Source: Sphingomonadaceae bacterium
Lineage (GTDB): Bacteria > Pseudomonadota > Alphaproteobacteria > Sphingomonadales > Sphingomonadaceae
NCBI GenBank assembly: GCA_009920915.1
Contig: RFZB01000011.1
Coordinates: forward strand, 1-34,019
Direction of reading: 5' to 3'
DNA length: 34,019 nucleotides
Shown here one piece after another: positions 1 through 9,359 of this stretch; positions within the stretch are counted from its first letter, which is position 1, and each line of letters opens with the position of its first letter. Under the pieces are notes generated by a model. The model did no database searches, was not told the DNA's origin, and was given only the letters and a program-made list of their open reading frames with translations. A program made the position numbers and the translations under genes.

Positions 1-70
1 CACAGCCCGGCAGGGCCAAGGCCACAAGGCCGCAGGCCATGAGGCGGGTTAAAGGCCGAGTCACAATCAT
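1..70 (-). CDS. N-terminal fragment of a lipoprotein, probably LptE-like (LPS assembly); continues off the window
   Basis: Reverse strand reads [23 protein letters not shown], a signal peptide with lipobox (ALPGC). Its ATG overlaps the leuS stop (ATGA). The LptE identity rests on the common leuS-lptE gene order only. Confidence 0.55.
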   Translation of the reverse strand, partial: MIVTRPLTRLMACGLVALALPGC

Positions 71-2577
71 GCGACGATGTTAACCAGCCGCCCCGGCACG
101 ACAATGACTTTCTTTGGGGCTGCCCCCTCCAGCGTCCGCATGACTTTGTCCGACGCCAGCGCCAGCGCCTCGAGAGCCGCCTTGTCGATGTCCTTCGCCA
201 CCGTCAGCGTGTCCCGCAGCTTGCCATTGACTTGCACGGCAATGGTCACTTCATCATCGACCAGCAAAGCCGGGTCGTGCGCAGGCCAAGGCTGGCTGGC
301 GACCAGCCCCGTGCCGCCCATGCGCGTCCAGCCTTCTTCGGCGAGATGCGGCAGCATCGGCGCAATCAGCCGGGCAAGCGCGCGAATGGCGGTGCTGCGC
401 GAGGCAGAGGCCGGCGCCTTTTCCAGCGCATTGACCAGTTCATGCACCTTGGCGACTGCCTTGTTAAAGGTCAGCGCCTCAATATCCGTTGCAATGCCGG
501 CAATCGCGCGGTGAAGCAGCTTATCAATCGCCTTATCCTCACCCTGTGCATCCTCAAGCGTGTCAAACAGCCGCCAAATGCGATTGACGAAGCGCCATGT
601 GCCTTCAATCCCGCTTTCAGACCATTCCAGATCGCGCTCGGGCGGGCTGTCCGACAGCATGAACCAGCGCACGGCATCTGCGCCATATTGATCGAACATC
701 GGATCAGGATCGACGACGTTCTTTTTGGATTTGGACATTTTCTCAATGCGGCCCCGCGTGACGGGTGCGCCATCGAGCGTGGTGACCACATCGCCTGCGA
801 TTTTCACCTGCTCGGGCGACAGCCACGCGCCATCGGGGCCTTTATAGGTTTCATGCGTCACCATGCCCTGCGTGAACAGCGCGGCAAAGGGTTCGGTAAT
901 CCCAATCTTGCCAATGCGTTCCAGCGCGCGTGTCCAGAAACGGGCATAGAGCAGGTGCAAAATTGCGTGCTCAATGCCGCCAATATATTGGCCCACGGGC
1001 AGCCAGGCTTCGGCCTCCTCGCGGTCAAAGGGCTTGTCTTTAGGCTGGCTGGCAAAGCGAATGAAATACCAGCTCGAATCGGCAAAAGTGTCGAGCGTAT
1101 CGGTTTCGCGCCGCGCCGGTTCCTTGCAGTTCGGGCAGGAGACGTGCTTCCATGTCGGGTGCCGATCGAGCGGATTGCCCGGCACGTCAAAGGTCACATC
1201 CTCGGGCAGCTTTACGGGCAATTCGCTGCGCGGCACGGGTAGCACCCCGCAGAAATCACAATGAATGATGGGAATGGGCGTGCCCCAATAACGCTGGCGG
1301 GAAATGCCCCAATCGCGCAGGCGATATTGCGTCTGGCCTTCGCCCCAGCCTTCATGTTCGGCCCGTGCAATGACTTGGGCTTTCGCGTCATCAATCGACA
1401 GGCCGTTAAGCCAGTGTGAATTCACGATGCGGCCCGGCCCGGTATAGGCGGTATCGCCTTGAAATTCTGCCGCGTCTTCATCGCCTTCGGCCACCACACG
1501 GCGGACGGGGAGGTGATATTTGCGGGCAAAGTCCAAATCGCGTTGGTCGTGCGCGGGGCAGCCAAAAACAGCACCCGTGCCATAATCCATCAGCACGAAA
1601 TTGGCGACATATACGGGCAGATGCCAGCTCGGGTCGAGCGGGTGCTCGACTGAGAGGCCAGTGTGAAAGCCCTTTTTCTCAGCCGTTTCAATTTCAGCGG
1701 CTGTGGTGCCACCCTTGCGGCATTCTTCAATAAAGGCCGCGAGATCAGGCGCATTTTCGGCCAAGGCTTGGGCCAGTGGATGGTCTGCCGCGATCGCCAC
1801 AAAGCTGGCGCCGTAAATTGTGTCCGGCCGGGTGGTGAACACATCGATGGCGTCATGCGTGCCGACAAGGTTAAAGCTGATCTTCAGCCCCTTGGACTTG
1901 CCGATCCAGTTTTCCTGCATCAGCCGGACTTTTTCGGGCCATTGATCGAGCGTTTCGAGACCGTCGAGCAGATCATCCGCAAAATCAGTGATTTTCAAGA
2001 ACCACTGGTTGAGCTTCTTCTTTTCCACCAGCGCACCAGAGCGCCAGCCGCGGCCATCAATCACCTGCTCATTGGCAAGCACCGTCATATCGACCGGATC
2101 CCAATTAACGGTGGATTCCTTACGATAGACAAGGCCGGACTTGTAGAAATCAAGGAACAGGGCCTGTTCCTGCCCATAATAGTCTGGCTCGCAGGTCGAG
2201 AGTTCCCGGCTCCAGTCAATCGCCAGGCCCAGCCGCTTGAGCTGCTTTTTCATCGCCTCAATGTTGGAGCGTGTCCAATCACCGGGGTGGACCTTCTTTT
2301 CCATCGCGGCATTTTCGGCAGGCATGCCAAAGCTATCCCAGCCCATGGGGTGGAGGACGGCATGGCCCGTCATCGCCTTATAGCGCGCCAGCACATCGCC
2401 CATCGTATAGTTGCGGACATGGCCCATATGGATGCGGCCCGAGGGGTAGGGGAACATCTCAAGCACATAGGCTTTGGGGCGCGGGTCAGAGGCGGCAGGC
2501 GCTGTAAAAATGCCCTGCTCTTCCCAGATTTTCTGCCAATGCCCGTCGGCTTTAAAGGGGTTAAACCGCGTTGTCAT
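67..2577 (-). CDS. leuS: Leucyl-tRNA synthetase
   Basis: 836 aa; class I aaRS motifs HMGH and [29 protein letters not shown] and CP1 editing-domain signatures. Confidence 0.98.
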   Translation of the reverse strand: MTTRFNPFKADGHWQKIWEEQGIFTAPAASDPRPKAYVLEMFPYPSGRIHMGHVRNYTMGDVLARYKAMTGHAVLHPMGWDSFGMPAENAAMEKKVHPGDWTRSNIEAMKKQLKRLGLAIDWSRELSTCEPDYYGQEQALFLDFYKSGLVYRKESTVNWDPVDMTVLANEQVIDGRGWRSGALVEKKKLNQWFLKITDFADDLLDGLETLDQWPEKVRLMQENWIGKSKGLKISFNLVGTHDAIDVFTTRPDTIYGASFVAIAADHPLAQALAENAPDLAAFIEECRKGGTTAAEIETAEKKGFHTGLSVEHPLDPSWHLPVYVANFVLMDYGTGAVFGCPAHDQRDLDFARKYHLPVRRVVAEGDEDAAEFQGDTAYTGPGRIVNSHWLNGLSIDDAKAQVIARAEHEGWGEGQTQYRLRDWGISRQRYWGTPIPIIHCDFCGVLPVPRSELPVKLPEDVTFDVPGNPLDRHPTWKHVSCPNCKEPARRETDTLDTFADSSWYFIRFASQPKDKPFDREEAEAWLPVGQYIGGIEHAILHLLYARFWTRALERIGKIGITEPFAALFTQGMVTHETYKGPDGAWLSPEQVKIAGDVVTTLDGAPVTRGRIEKMSKSKKNVVDPDPMFDQYGADAVRWFMLSDSPPERDLEWSESGIEGTWRFVNRIWRLFDTLEDAQGEDKAIDKLLHRAIAGIATDIEALTFNKAVAKVHELVNALEKAPASASRSTAIRALARLIAPMLPHLAEEGWTRMGGTGLVASQPWPAHDPALLVDDEVTIAVQVNGKLRDTLTVAKDIDKAALEALALASDKVMRTLEGAAPKKVIVVPGRLVNIVA

Positions 2578-2687
2578 AAGCTCTCTTGGTCCGCACTAAG
2601 ATCAAAAACTTGGGGCTGTTCCATAGCGGCCGCCGCTGGCGTGTAAACCACCACGCCAGTCATTCAGCCACAGAAATGAAAAGGCTT

Positions 2688-3152
2688 TTAACCGGTAATG
2701 GCGGCGCGACGCAGGTCGCGCGCCTTGGTCAGGATGATTTCTTCCAGCTTTTGCACTGTTGCGGCCTGCACCGGGGCATCGACCCAATTGCCATTTTGCG
2801 CCACTTGGCGGCTGGCCGCCACGCGCAGTGCATCAGCCCGCAGATCTTGATCGAGCACGCTGACAGTCAGCTTCATCCGCTCGCTTGGATTATTGGGGTT
2901 GGAATACCAATCCGTCACAATCACACCGCCATTGGAATCGGCCTGTACCAGCGGCATGAACGACAAAGTGTCCAAAGTTGCGCGCCACAAATAGGCATTC
3001 ACGCCAATGGTGGTGACCCGCGAGGCAGCCAAATCTGCCTTGGCGCGGTCTTTTGCCTTGCCGCCAGACCCCAAAACACCACAGGCCGGAAGGGTCGCAA
3101 GCAGCGAAAGGGCCAGGGCGGCAGTAAGCGGACGGCGCATGAATTTCCTCAT
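2688..3152 (-). CDS. DUF3576 domain-containing lipoprotein
   Basis: Lipoprotein signal (LLATLPACG); GVNAYLWRATLDTLSFMPL is typical of DUF3576. Confidence 0.85.
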   Translation of the reverse strand: MRKFMRRPLTAALALSLLATLPACGVLGSGGKAKDRAKADLAASRVTTIGVNAYLWRATLDTLSFMPLVQADSNGGVIVTDWYSNPNNPSERMKLTVSVLDQDLRADALRVAASRQVAQNGNWVDAPVQAATVQKLEEIILTKARDLRRAAITG

Positions 3153-3325
3153 CGGACAAACAAGAGAAGATGCCGAGCGTTATAGGCGGATTGGCAGGCT
3201 CCGCAAGGTGGCTCGGCCCTTGGCTGTGGATGTCATGCAACAGGGTTGAAACAAATTTAATGTTTTAGCCTTTATATGGAACATAATATTAGGGCGCGGC
3301 GGGGCTTTGTGCCAATGATATTCGG

Positions 3326-4036
3326 ATGATGATTCGTAAGGCAAAATTGGCGGTTTTCGCGGCGGTGTTCACCGTCGGAATTGGCGTGTCTGCGTCTTAC
3401 GCGTCGGCTGCGACCAATCGTGCCCTGGCCGCTGCGCCGCGCACGGCATTGGTTGTCCGCAGTTTTCCGGGCTTTACGCCTGCTGCCGCTGACCCGCGGC
3501 TGGCCGCTGCATTCTCGCGCGGGACGACAGTGTCGCAAGGCTTTCGGTTCACGCCGGCACCTTCTGCACGCGGTGCGCGTAAGGTGACTGTGGCGGTGCG
3601 CGCGCGCTCCTCCGCGCCGGGCATGGCGGCTGATCGCAGTGGCAATGCCTCTGCTTTGGGGATTGCGCCCGTTGCCTATAATCTGGGCGTTTCGGTTGGC
3701 TGGCGCCGCTTTGCAATTTCAGGCGATATTGGTGAAGCAGATATGGGCTTGGTTGGTGGCCGTCGTCAGGCAACTGATCTGGGCCTGAGCTATACCGTCA
3801 AGCGCTGGACCACGCGCGTGCAATTGGCCGCTGAACGTCCGGTGGGCACCGCCCCGCGCATTGTCGATTCATCAGAAAGCGTCGCTTTGGATGTGGGCGG
3901 ATCGTACAGCCTGACGCGCAACTTCGCGCTGACGGCAGGTGTGCGCTATAAATCAGAACGCGAAAAATTTGAATCCCGGTCAGATACGCGGCGTGACAGC
4001 CAGGCTGTCTATCTCGGCACGGCCTTCCGCTTCTGA
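3326..4036 (+). CDS. Hypothetical secreted/outer-membrane beta-barrel-like protein
   Basis: N-terminal signal peptide; C-terminal half has alternating amphipathic strands (YNLGVSVGWRRFAISGDI…) and ends in a terminal Phe (YLGTAFRF), as in OMPs. Confidence 0.7.
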   Translation: MMIRKAKLAVFAAVFTVGIGVSASYASAATNRALAAAPRTALVVRSFPGFTPAAADPRLAAAFSRGTTVSQGFRFTPAPSARGARKVTVAVRARSSAPGMAADRSGNASALGIAPVAYNLGVSVGWRRFAISGDIGEADMGLVGGRRQATDLGLSYTVKRWTTRVQLAAERPVGTAPRIVDSSESVALDVGGSYSLTRNFALTAGVRYKSEREKFESRSDTRRDSQAVYLGTAFRF

Positions 4037-4569
4037 TCTTGCTTGGGCGTCAGCCCATCAATTGCCGCCCAGCCATAAGCGCCTAAAGATTTTACCTGCC
4101 TGAACCGCGTGGCCGTCATCCCGCCCAATGCAATGACGGGGATGTGCGCCTTTTGGCACAGCCCGGCAAAGCGCTGGCGGCCCAATGGTCGCCCCCCCGG
4201 ATGACTGCGTGTTGCAAAAACGGGGGATAGGAACAGCAACTTTGCCCCCGCCTTTTGGGCGGCCTTTAATTCAGCCAGATTATGGACCGGCGCCGTCACT
4301 GCGCCGCGATGGCGGCCATGGCTGCCATCCGCGCGCCACGCCTGCGCCTGGTGTGGCGGGCCAGCGAGGATCAACATGAGCCGCCGTGTGCGCGCCAAGG
4401 CACGCACCTGATCAAATAACTGCCGCCGCGCGGCAGGGGGTGTCGCATAGTGCCGAAAGATCACTCCCGCACCCCGTGGCAGGGCGCGAATGGCAGGCAA
4501 CAGCGCATCCTCCAAGCGTTCATCGGTCATCAGCCAGATGCGGGGCAGCGAGTGGTGGCGCTTTGACAT
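4009..4569 (-). CDS. Divergent thiamine phosphate synthase/TenI-like protein
   Basis: Short TIM-barrel-like ORF with LFLSPVFATRSHPGGRPLG and VIALGGMTATRF, resembling ThiE/TenI. Start placed at MSKRHHSLPRIWLMTDERL. Confidence 0.7.
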   Translation of the reverse strand: MSKRHHSLPRIWLMTDERLEDALLPAIRALPRGAGVIFRHYATPPAARRQLFDQVRALARTRRLMLILAGPPHQAQAWRADGSHGRHRGAVTAPVHNLAELKAAQKAGAKLLFLSPVFATRSHPGGRPLGRQRFAGLCQKAHIPVIALGGMTATRFRQVKSLGAYGWAAIDGLTPKQDQKRKAVPR

Positions 4570-4590
4570 GGACCTTTCTATAGCGCCCGG

Positions 4591-5256
4591 ATGACTGAAG
4601 ACGCAAAAGCCCGTTTGGATGATGTGCGCGCGCAGATGGCGCAGGCCTGTAAGAGTGCGAGTCGCACGCCCAGCGATGTGCAGTTGATTGCCATTTCCAA
4701 AACGCAAGGTGCCGATGCCATCCGCCCGTTAATTGCCGCAGGGCAGCGCGTCTTTGGCGAAAACCGGGTGCAAGAGGCGCAGGCAAAATGGCCCGCACTG
4801 CAAGCGGAAACGCCGGGCATAGAATTGCATCTGGTGGGGCAATTGCAATCCAACAAGGCGGACGAAGCCGTGGCCCTGTTTGATGAAATTCATTCCGTGG
4901 ATCGCCCCTCGCTGATCACCGCCTTGGCGCGCGCGCAGGAGAAAACGGGCCGCCGCCCTCGCTGTTACCTTCAAGTCAATATTGGCGAAGAGCCGCAAAA
5001 AGGCGGCTGTGCCGCAACGGATGTGCCCGCCTTGCTGGCGCAGGCGCAGGCGGCAGGCCTCAACATTATTGGCCTGATGGCTGTGCCACCTGCGGATACC
5101 GAGGCTGCGCCGTATTTTGCCCTGCTGGCCAAATTGGCGCGCGCGGCGGGCCTGACGCAGCTCAGCATGGGGATGTCGGCAGATTTTGAGGCGGCAATCA
5201 TGTTGGGGGCCACGCATATCCGCATTGGCACCGCGCTGTTCGGGGCACGCGCATGA
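4591..5256 (+). CDS. YggS family pyridoxal phosphate homeostasis protein (PLPBP)
   Basis: LIAISKTQGADAIRPLIAAGQRVFGENRVQEAQAKW and HLVGQLQSNK motifs; LSMGMSADFEAAI….GATHIRIGTALFG C-terminus. Confidence 0.95.
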   Translation: MTEDAKARLDDVRAQMAQACKSASRTPSDVQLIAISKTQGADAIRPLIAAGQRVFGENRVQEAQAKWPALQAETPGIELHLVGQLQSNKADEAVALFDEIHSVDRPSLITALARAQEKTGRRPRCYLQVNIGEEPQKGGCAATDVPALLAQAQAAGLNIIGLMAVPPADTEAAPYFALLAKLARAAGLTQLSMGMSADFEAAIMLGATHIRIGTALFGARA

Positions 5257-5918
5257 AGGCGGATGCGCTGATTTTCGATTTTGATGGCGTGCTGCTGGAA
5301 AGCGAGCATATTAATGCCCAGCATATTGCCGATGTGCTGACCCGCCTTGGCCATGCCACCAGCTATCAGGATGCGCATCGTGAATTTGTGGGCGTCGGTG
5401 GGCCAGATTTCATTGCAGCGGTCAGCCGCTGGATAGGCGGCGACGTGCCGCAGGCCTTTTTCGACGCGCGTCAGGCCGAGGATGATCGCGTGATGCGCGA
5501 GGGCATTGATGCCGTGGATGGCGCCATTCGCTTTGTAGAGACGTTGCCAGCGAGCTTGCCACGCGCCATTGCCTCATCCAGCACAACGCATTGGATCCGC
5601 ACGCATTTGCGCCACCTTGGCCTAGAAGATAATTTTGACCCGCATATTTATTCGGGCCGTGAGCATGTGACGCGGGGCAAGCCTGCGCCTGATATATACC
5701 TGTACGCTGCCCAAGCGCTGGGCGTGGCCATTGGCGATTGCGTCATCATTGAAGATTCGCCCGTTGGCGCAACGGGGGCGGTGGCGTCCGGCGCCTTTGT
5801 TATTGGTTTGGCCGCAGGCCGGCACTGCCATGATGGGCATGATGATCTGCTCCGCGCCAAAGGCGTCCACGCGATTGCGCATGATTTTGCCGAGGTGGCG
5901 AAAATTCTCTTTGGCTGA
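5253..5918 (+). CDS. HAD family hydrolase (beta-phosphoglucomutase-like)
   Basis: FDFDGVLLESE motif I; ASSSTTHWIRTHL; GKPAPDIYLYAAQALG; VIIEDSPVG. Confidence 0.92.
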   Translation: MKADALIFDFDGVLLESEHINAQHIADVLTRLGHATSYQDAHREFVGVGGPDFIAAVSRWIGGDVPQAFFDARQAEDDRVMREGIDAVDGAIRFVETLPASLPRAIASSSTTHWIRTHLRHLGLEDNFDPHIYSGREHVTRGKPAPDIYLYAAQALGVAIGDCVIIEDSPVGATGAVASGAFVIGLAAGRHCHDGHDDLLRAKGVHAIAHDFAEVAKILFG

Positions 5919-5919
5919 A

Positions 5920-6975
5920 TTACAGCGCGTGGCCCGTGCGATCGCGCTTGGTATCCAGATAATGTTGATTGTGCGGATTGGGCGGCAATTTGTGCGGCAC
6001 GCGCTCTGCCACGCGAATGCCTTCTGCCACCAACCGCGCGACTTTTTCCGGGTTGTTGGTCAAGAGGCGGATATCGGTTTGGCCCAAAAGTTTCAGCATC
6101 TTGGCCGCAATGGAAAAATCACGCGCATCCACCGCAAAGCCCAGACGCGTATTGGCATCTACCGTGTCAAAACCTTGATCTTGCAAGGCATAGGCCCGCA
6201 GCTTGTTGATGAGGCCAATGCCACGGCCTTCTTGCCGCAAATATAATAAAATTCCCCAGCCATTGCCTGACATAAGCTGGAGCGCGGCCTTAAGCTGTGG
6301 CCCACAATCACATTTCAAACTGCCCAGCACATCGCCCGTCAGGCATTCGCTGTGCAGCCGGACAAGCGGTGGTGATCCATTGGGTGCGCCAATCATCAAG
6401 GCGACATGTTCCAGCCCAGCTTCCGGTGTGCGAAAGGCAATGATGTCACATTGTTCCGCTGCCTCGACGGGCAGGCGCGCGCGCGACACAATGCGCAGCC
6501 GATCCGCGCTTTCATAAGCGCCAATATCCTCTATCGCGACACCCGTCGCCTCTGCCTGCACGCCCGGCAGCACGAAAAAGGCAGGCAATAAGCCTGCATG
6601 GCGGGCGAGGAGCAGGGCAGCTTCCGCTGCGGCAGGATGGGGGACAGGCAGCGCCTCAAAAGGGCCCTTCATTGGCGTTGCCAAATCGAGCTGCGGATCA
6701 GCCAAGGCCGTCGCCTCTGCGAGGCCAAGCCATGTCCGCCGGGCGACCATAACGGGTGCATCAGGGGCGGCCGCCGCGCGCTGATTGGCGAGTTTAAGCG
6801 TGGCGGCACGGCCCGCCGAAATCAAAATATCGGCGGCGTTGGCCGCATCAAATTGGGCCAGCGTCGGCGCATCTGCCGTTTCAATGGCAAGGACGGTGAT
6901 GTCCTGACCAATGGCAACGGGCCAGCCGCGCCGCAGCGCGTCCACCGCCCGTGCCGCCTGCATCGCCCCACTCAA
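5920..6975 (-). CDS. ribA: GTP cyclohydrolase II
   Basis: Zn/active-site motif HSECLTGDVLGSLKCDCGPQL; YLRQEGRGIGL; about 150-aa N-terminal extension. Confidence 0.93.
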   Translation of the reverse strand: MSGAMQAARAVDALRRGWPVAIGQDITVLAIETADAPTLAQFDAANAADILISAGRAATLKLANQRAAAAPDAPVMVARRTWLGLAEATALADPQLDLATPMKGPFEALPVPHPAAAEAALLLARHAGLLPAFFVLPGVQAEATGVAIEDIGAYESADRLRIVSRARLPVEAAEQCDIIAFRTPEAGLEHVALMIGAPNGSPPLVRLHSECLTGDVLGSLKCDCGPQLKAALQLMSGNGWGILLYLRQEGRGIGLINKLRAYALQDQGFDTVDANTRLGFAVDARDFSIAAKMLKLLGQTDIRLLTNNPEKVARLVAEGIRVAERVPHKLPPNPHNQHYLDTKRDRTGHAL

Positions 6976-7766
6976 ATGCGGAACTCCGTCACCAGCGGAA
7001 TATGGTCAGAGGGCTTTTCCCAACTGCGGCAGGGCTCATGCACATGGTGCGCCACCGCTTTCTGCGCCACTTGGGGGGAGGCCCACATATGGTCCAGCCG
7101 CCGCCCACGGTCACCCGCTGTCCAATCCTTCGCGCGATAGCTCCACCATGTATAAAGCCGGTTGGGGGCGGGGATGAAATGGCGGCCCAAATCCACCCAA
7201 TCATGGCTTTGCTGCAGCGCGGCCAGCGTCTCCACTTCAATGGGGGTATGGCTGACGACATCCAAGAGCTGTTTGTGGCTCCACACATCGCAGTCCAGCG
7301 GCGCAATGTTGAAATCGCCCACCAGAATCGACGGGTCTTTGAGGCCTTCAGACCAGCGTATCATCCGCCCCAGAAAATCCAGCTTTTGGCCGAATTTGGG
7401 GTTGAGCGTGCGATCAGGAATATCGCCGCCTGCCGGCACATAGACATTTTCCAGCCGCCAGCCATTGGGCAGGCGCACGCCAATATGCCGCGCCTCGCCA
7501 TTATCCTGCCAATCCTGGCGATGGTCCTCAACCAGCGGGATCCGTGAAATCGTGGCCACGCCATGGTGCATGGGCTGGCCGTTCAGCACGATATGCTTAT
7601 AGCCCAGCCGGTGAAACATCTCAGCGGGAAAGCTGTCATTCACCACCTTGGTCTCTTGCAGGCACAAGATATCAGGCGCGTGTTCAGATAAGAACCGCTC
7701 CACAATGGGTTGGCGGAAGCGGACGGAATTAATGTTCCAAGTGGCAATGGAAAGCGTGTCGGCCAT
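6972..7766 (-). CDS. xth: Exodeoxyribonuclease III
   Basis: ATWNINSVR, LCLQETKV, GDFNIAP, WWSYR and SDHIPLVTEF motifs of the EEP/ExoIII family. Start set at MADTLSIATWN; overlaps ribA by 4 bp. Confidence 0.93.
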   Translation of the reverse strand: MADTLSIATWNINSVRFRQPIVERFLSEHAPDILCLQETKVVNDSFPAEMFHRLGYKHIVLNGQPMHHGVATISRIPLVEDHRQDWQDNGEARHIGVRLPNGWRLENVYVPAGGDIPDRTLNPKFGQKLDFLGRMIRWSEGLKDPSILVGDFNIAPLDCDVWSHKQLLDVVSHTPIEVETLAALQQSHDWVDLGRHFIPAPNRLYTWWSYRAKDWTAGDRGRRLDHMWASPQVAQKAVAHHVHEPCRSWEKPSDHIPLVTEFRI

Positions 7767-7891
7767 AGACTGGCTGTAGAACGCCAAAGCCCGGTCGCAA
7801 AGCCCCTGTTTACACACTGGCTTTCGCGCCCTAGCTAATTGGATATCAGAAATTTGTGACCCAATGAGCGATAAGAAGAGAGGAAGTTCCT

Positions 7892-8653
7892 ATGTCTGAT
7901 GCCGTGCTGACCGAAGTGCGGGGCAATGTCCTGATTGTGACTCTCAACCGGCCGGAAGCAAAAAATGCCGCCAATAAGGCGCTGGCCGAAGGTGTGGCGG
8001 CGGCCATGGACACGCTGGATAGCGACCCCAATTTGCGCGTGGGGATTATCACAGGTGCTGGCGGCACATTCTGCTCAGGCATGGATTTGAAAGGCTTTTT
8101 GGCAGGTGAAACGCCGCAGATTCCGGGCCGTGGCTTTGCCGGGCTGACTGAGTCTCCGCCCAAAAAGCCGCTGATTGCCGCTGTTGATGGCTATGCACTG
8201 GCTGGTGGCTTTGAAATTGCCTTGGCGTGCGATTTGATTGTGGCGAACAAGGATTCAAAATTTGGCATCCCCGAGGTAAAGCGCGGTCTGGCCGCGGCGG
8301 CCGGCGGGTTGGTCCGTCTCCCGCGTCAAATTCCGCAGCGTTTGGCGATGGAATTGGCGCTGACTGGCGAATTTATCAGTGCGGCGCGCGCCTATGAAAT
8401 GGGGCTGATCAATCGGATCGTCCACGGCGTGGCGCTCGATGGCGCACTCGAGCTTGCAGAAACAATTAGTGCCAATGGCCCGTTGGCCGTTGCGGCTTCC
8501 AAGCAAGTGATCCGCGATCAGCAGGATTGGAGCCAAGCCGAACAATGGAAGAAACAATATGAGCAGACGTCACACGTCTTCTCATCCAAGGACGCGCGCG
8601 AAGGGGCTGCTGCCTTTGCCGAAAAGCGTGCGCCCAACTGGACGGGCTCATAA
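7892..8653 (+). CDS. Enoyl-CoA hydratase/isomerase (crotonase) family protein
   Basis: LNRPEAKNA, GAGGTFCSGMDLKGF, AAVDGYALAGGFEIALACDLIVA. Confidence 0.95.
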   Translation: MSDAVLTEVRGNVLIVTLNRPEAKNAANKALAEGVAAAMDTLDSDPNLRVGIITGAGGTFCSGMDLKGFLAGETPQIPGRGFAGLTESPPKKPLIAAVDGYALAGGFEIALACDLIVANKDSKFGIPEVKRGLAAAAGGLVRLPRQIPQRLAMELALTGEFISAARAYEMGLINRIVHGVALDGALELAETISANGPLAVAASKQVIRDQQDWSQAEQWKKQYEQTSHVFSSKDAREGAAAFAEKRAPNWTGS

Positions 8654-8657
8654 TTTT

Positions 8658-9359
8658 TTAGGTCGAAAAGCCCAATCGGGCGGCAGCCGCTTTTAGCTCT
8701 GCTACCCGGTTGGGCGCCAGCCGATTGGCGCGCGCTTGATAGGCGGCAACAATATCAGCGCCCGCAACGTCCGGGGAGCCTGCCGCAAAAGGCGGCGCAG
8801 GGCTATATTCCAAAGCCAATTGAATGGTCTGCGCCGTTGCCGCGTCGGTTAACTGCGCCACAAGGGCCAGCGCAAAATCAATGCCTGCGGTCACGCCACC
8901 GCCCGTCACGCGGTTTCGATCAAACACGGTCCGGGCATGGACTGGCTCTGCCCCAAATAATGCCAAATGCTCGTGCCACGCCCAATGCGTTGTCGCCTGA
9001 TAGCCTTGCAGCAAACCGGCAGCGCCGAGGATTAATGCACCGGTGCAGACGCTTGTGACCCATGCCGCCGTTGCCCCAGCATTGCGCACCCAATTCAGCG
9101 CCGCCTCATCATTGATGACATCGGTAATCCCCATCCCGCCGGGAATGCAGATCAAATCAGGGGCGGGCAGGTCCGCCAAGCGCTTGGTGGGGAGAATGGA
9201 AAAGCCTGCATCGGTCGGGACGGGATCAAGACTGTGCCAGACCAAATCAATCTGCGCGCCGGGCAGGCGGGAGAGCACTTGCGCAGGGCCGGTTAGGTCA
9301 AGCTGGGTGACCCCGGGGAAGAGCAGAAAGGCAATCGATTGGACGGGCGTGGCGCTCAT
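8658..9359 (-). CDS. DJ-1/PfpI family protein (isonitrile hydratase/GATase1-like)
   Basis: CIPGGMGITDVI and nucleophile-elbow SVCTGALILGAAGLL; 4-bp overlap with smc end. Confidence 0.9.
   Translation of the reverse strand: MSATPVQSIAFLLFPGVTQLDLTGPAQVLSRLPGAQIDLVWHSLDPVPTDAGFSILPTKRLADLPAPDLICIPGGMGITDVINDEAALNWVRNAGATAAWVTSVCTGALILGAAGLLQGYQATTHWAWHEHLALFGAEPVHARTVFDRNRVTGGGVTAGIDFALALVAQLTDAATAQTIQLALEYSPAPPFAAGSPDVAGADIVAAYQARANRLAPNRVAELKAAAARLGFST

Noticed and set aside
232-1242. 336-aa plus-strand ORF antisense to leuS (also 1663..2646)
   Set aside because: Composition is a shadow of leuS coding on the opposite strand in a GC-rich genome; no recognisable domain and leuS is unambiguous.
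4729-5217. 162-aa minus-strand ORF opposite the YggS gene
   Set aside because: Fully within a confident PLPBP gene, no independent evidence.
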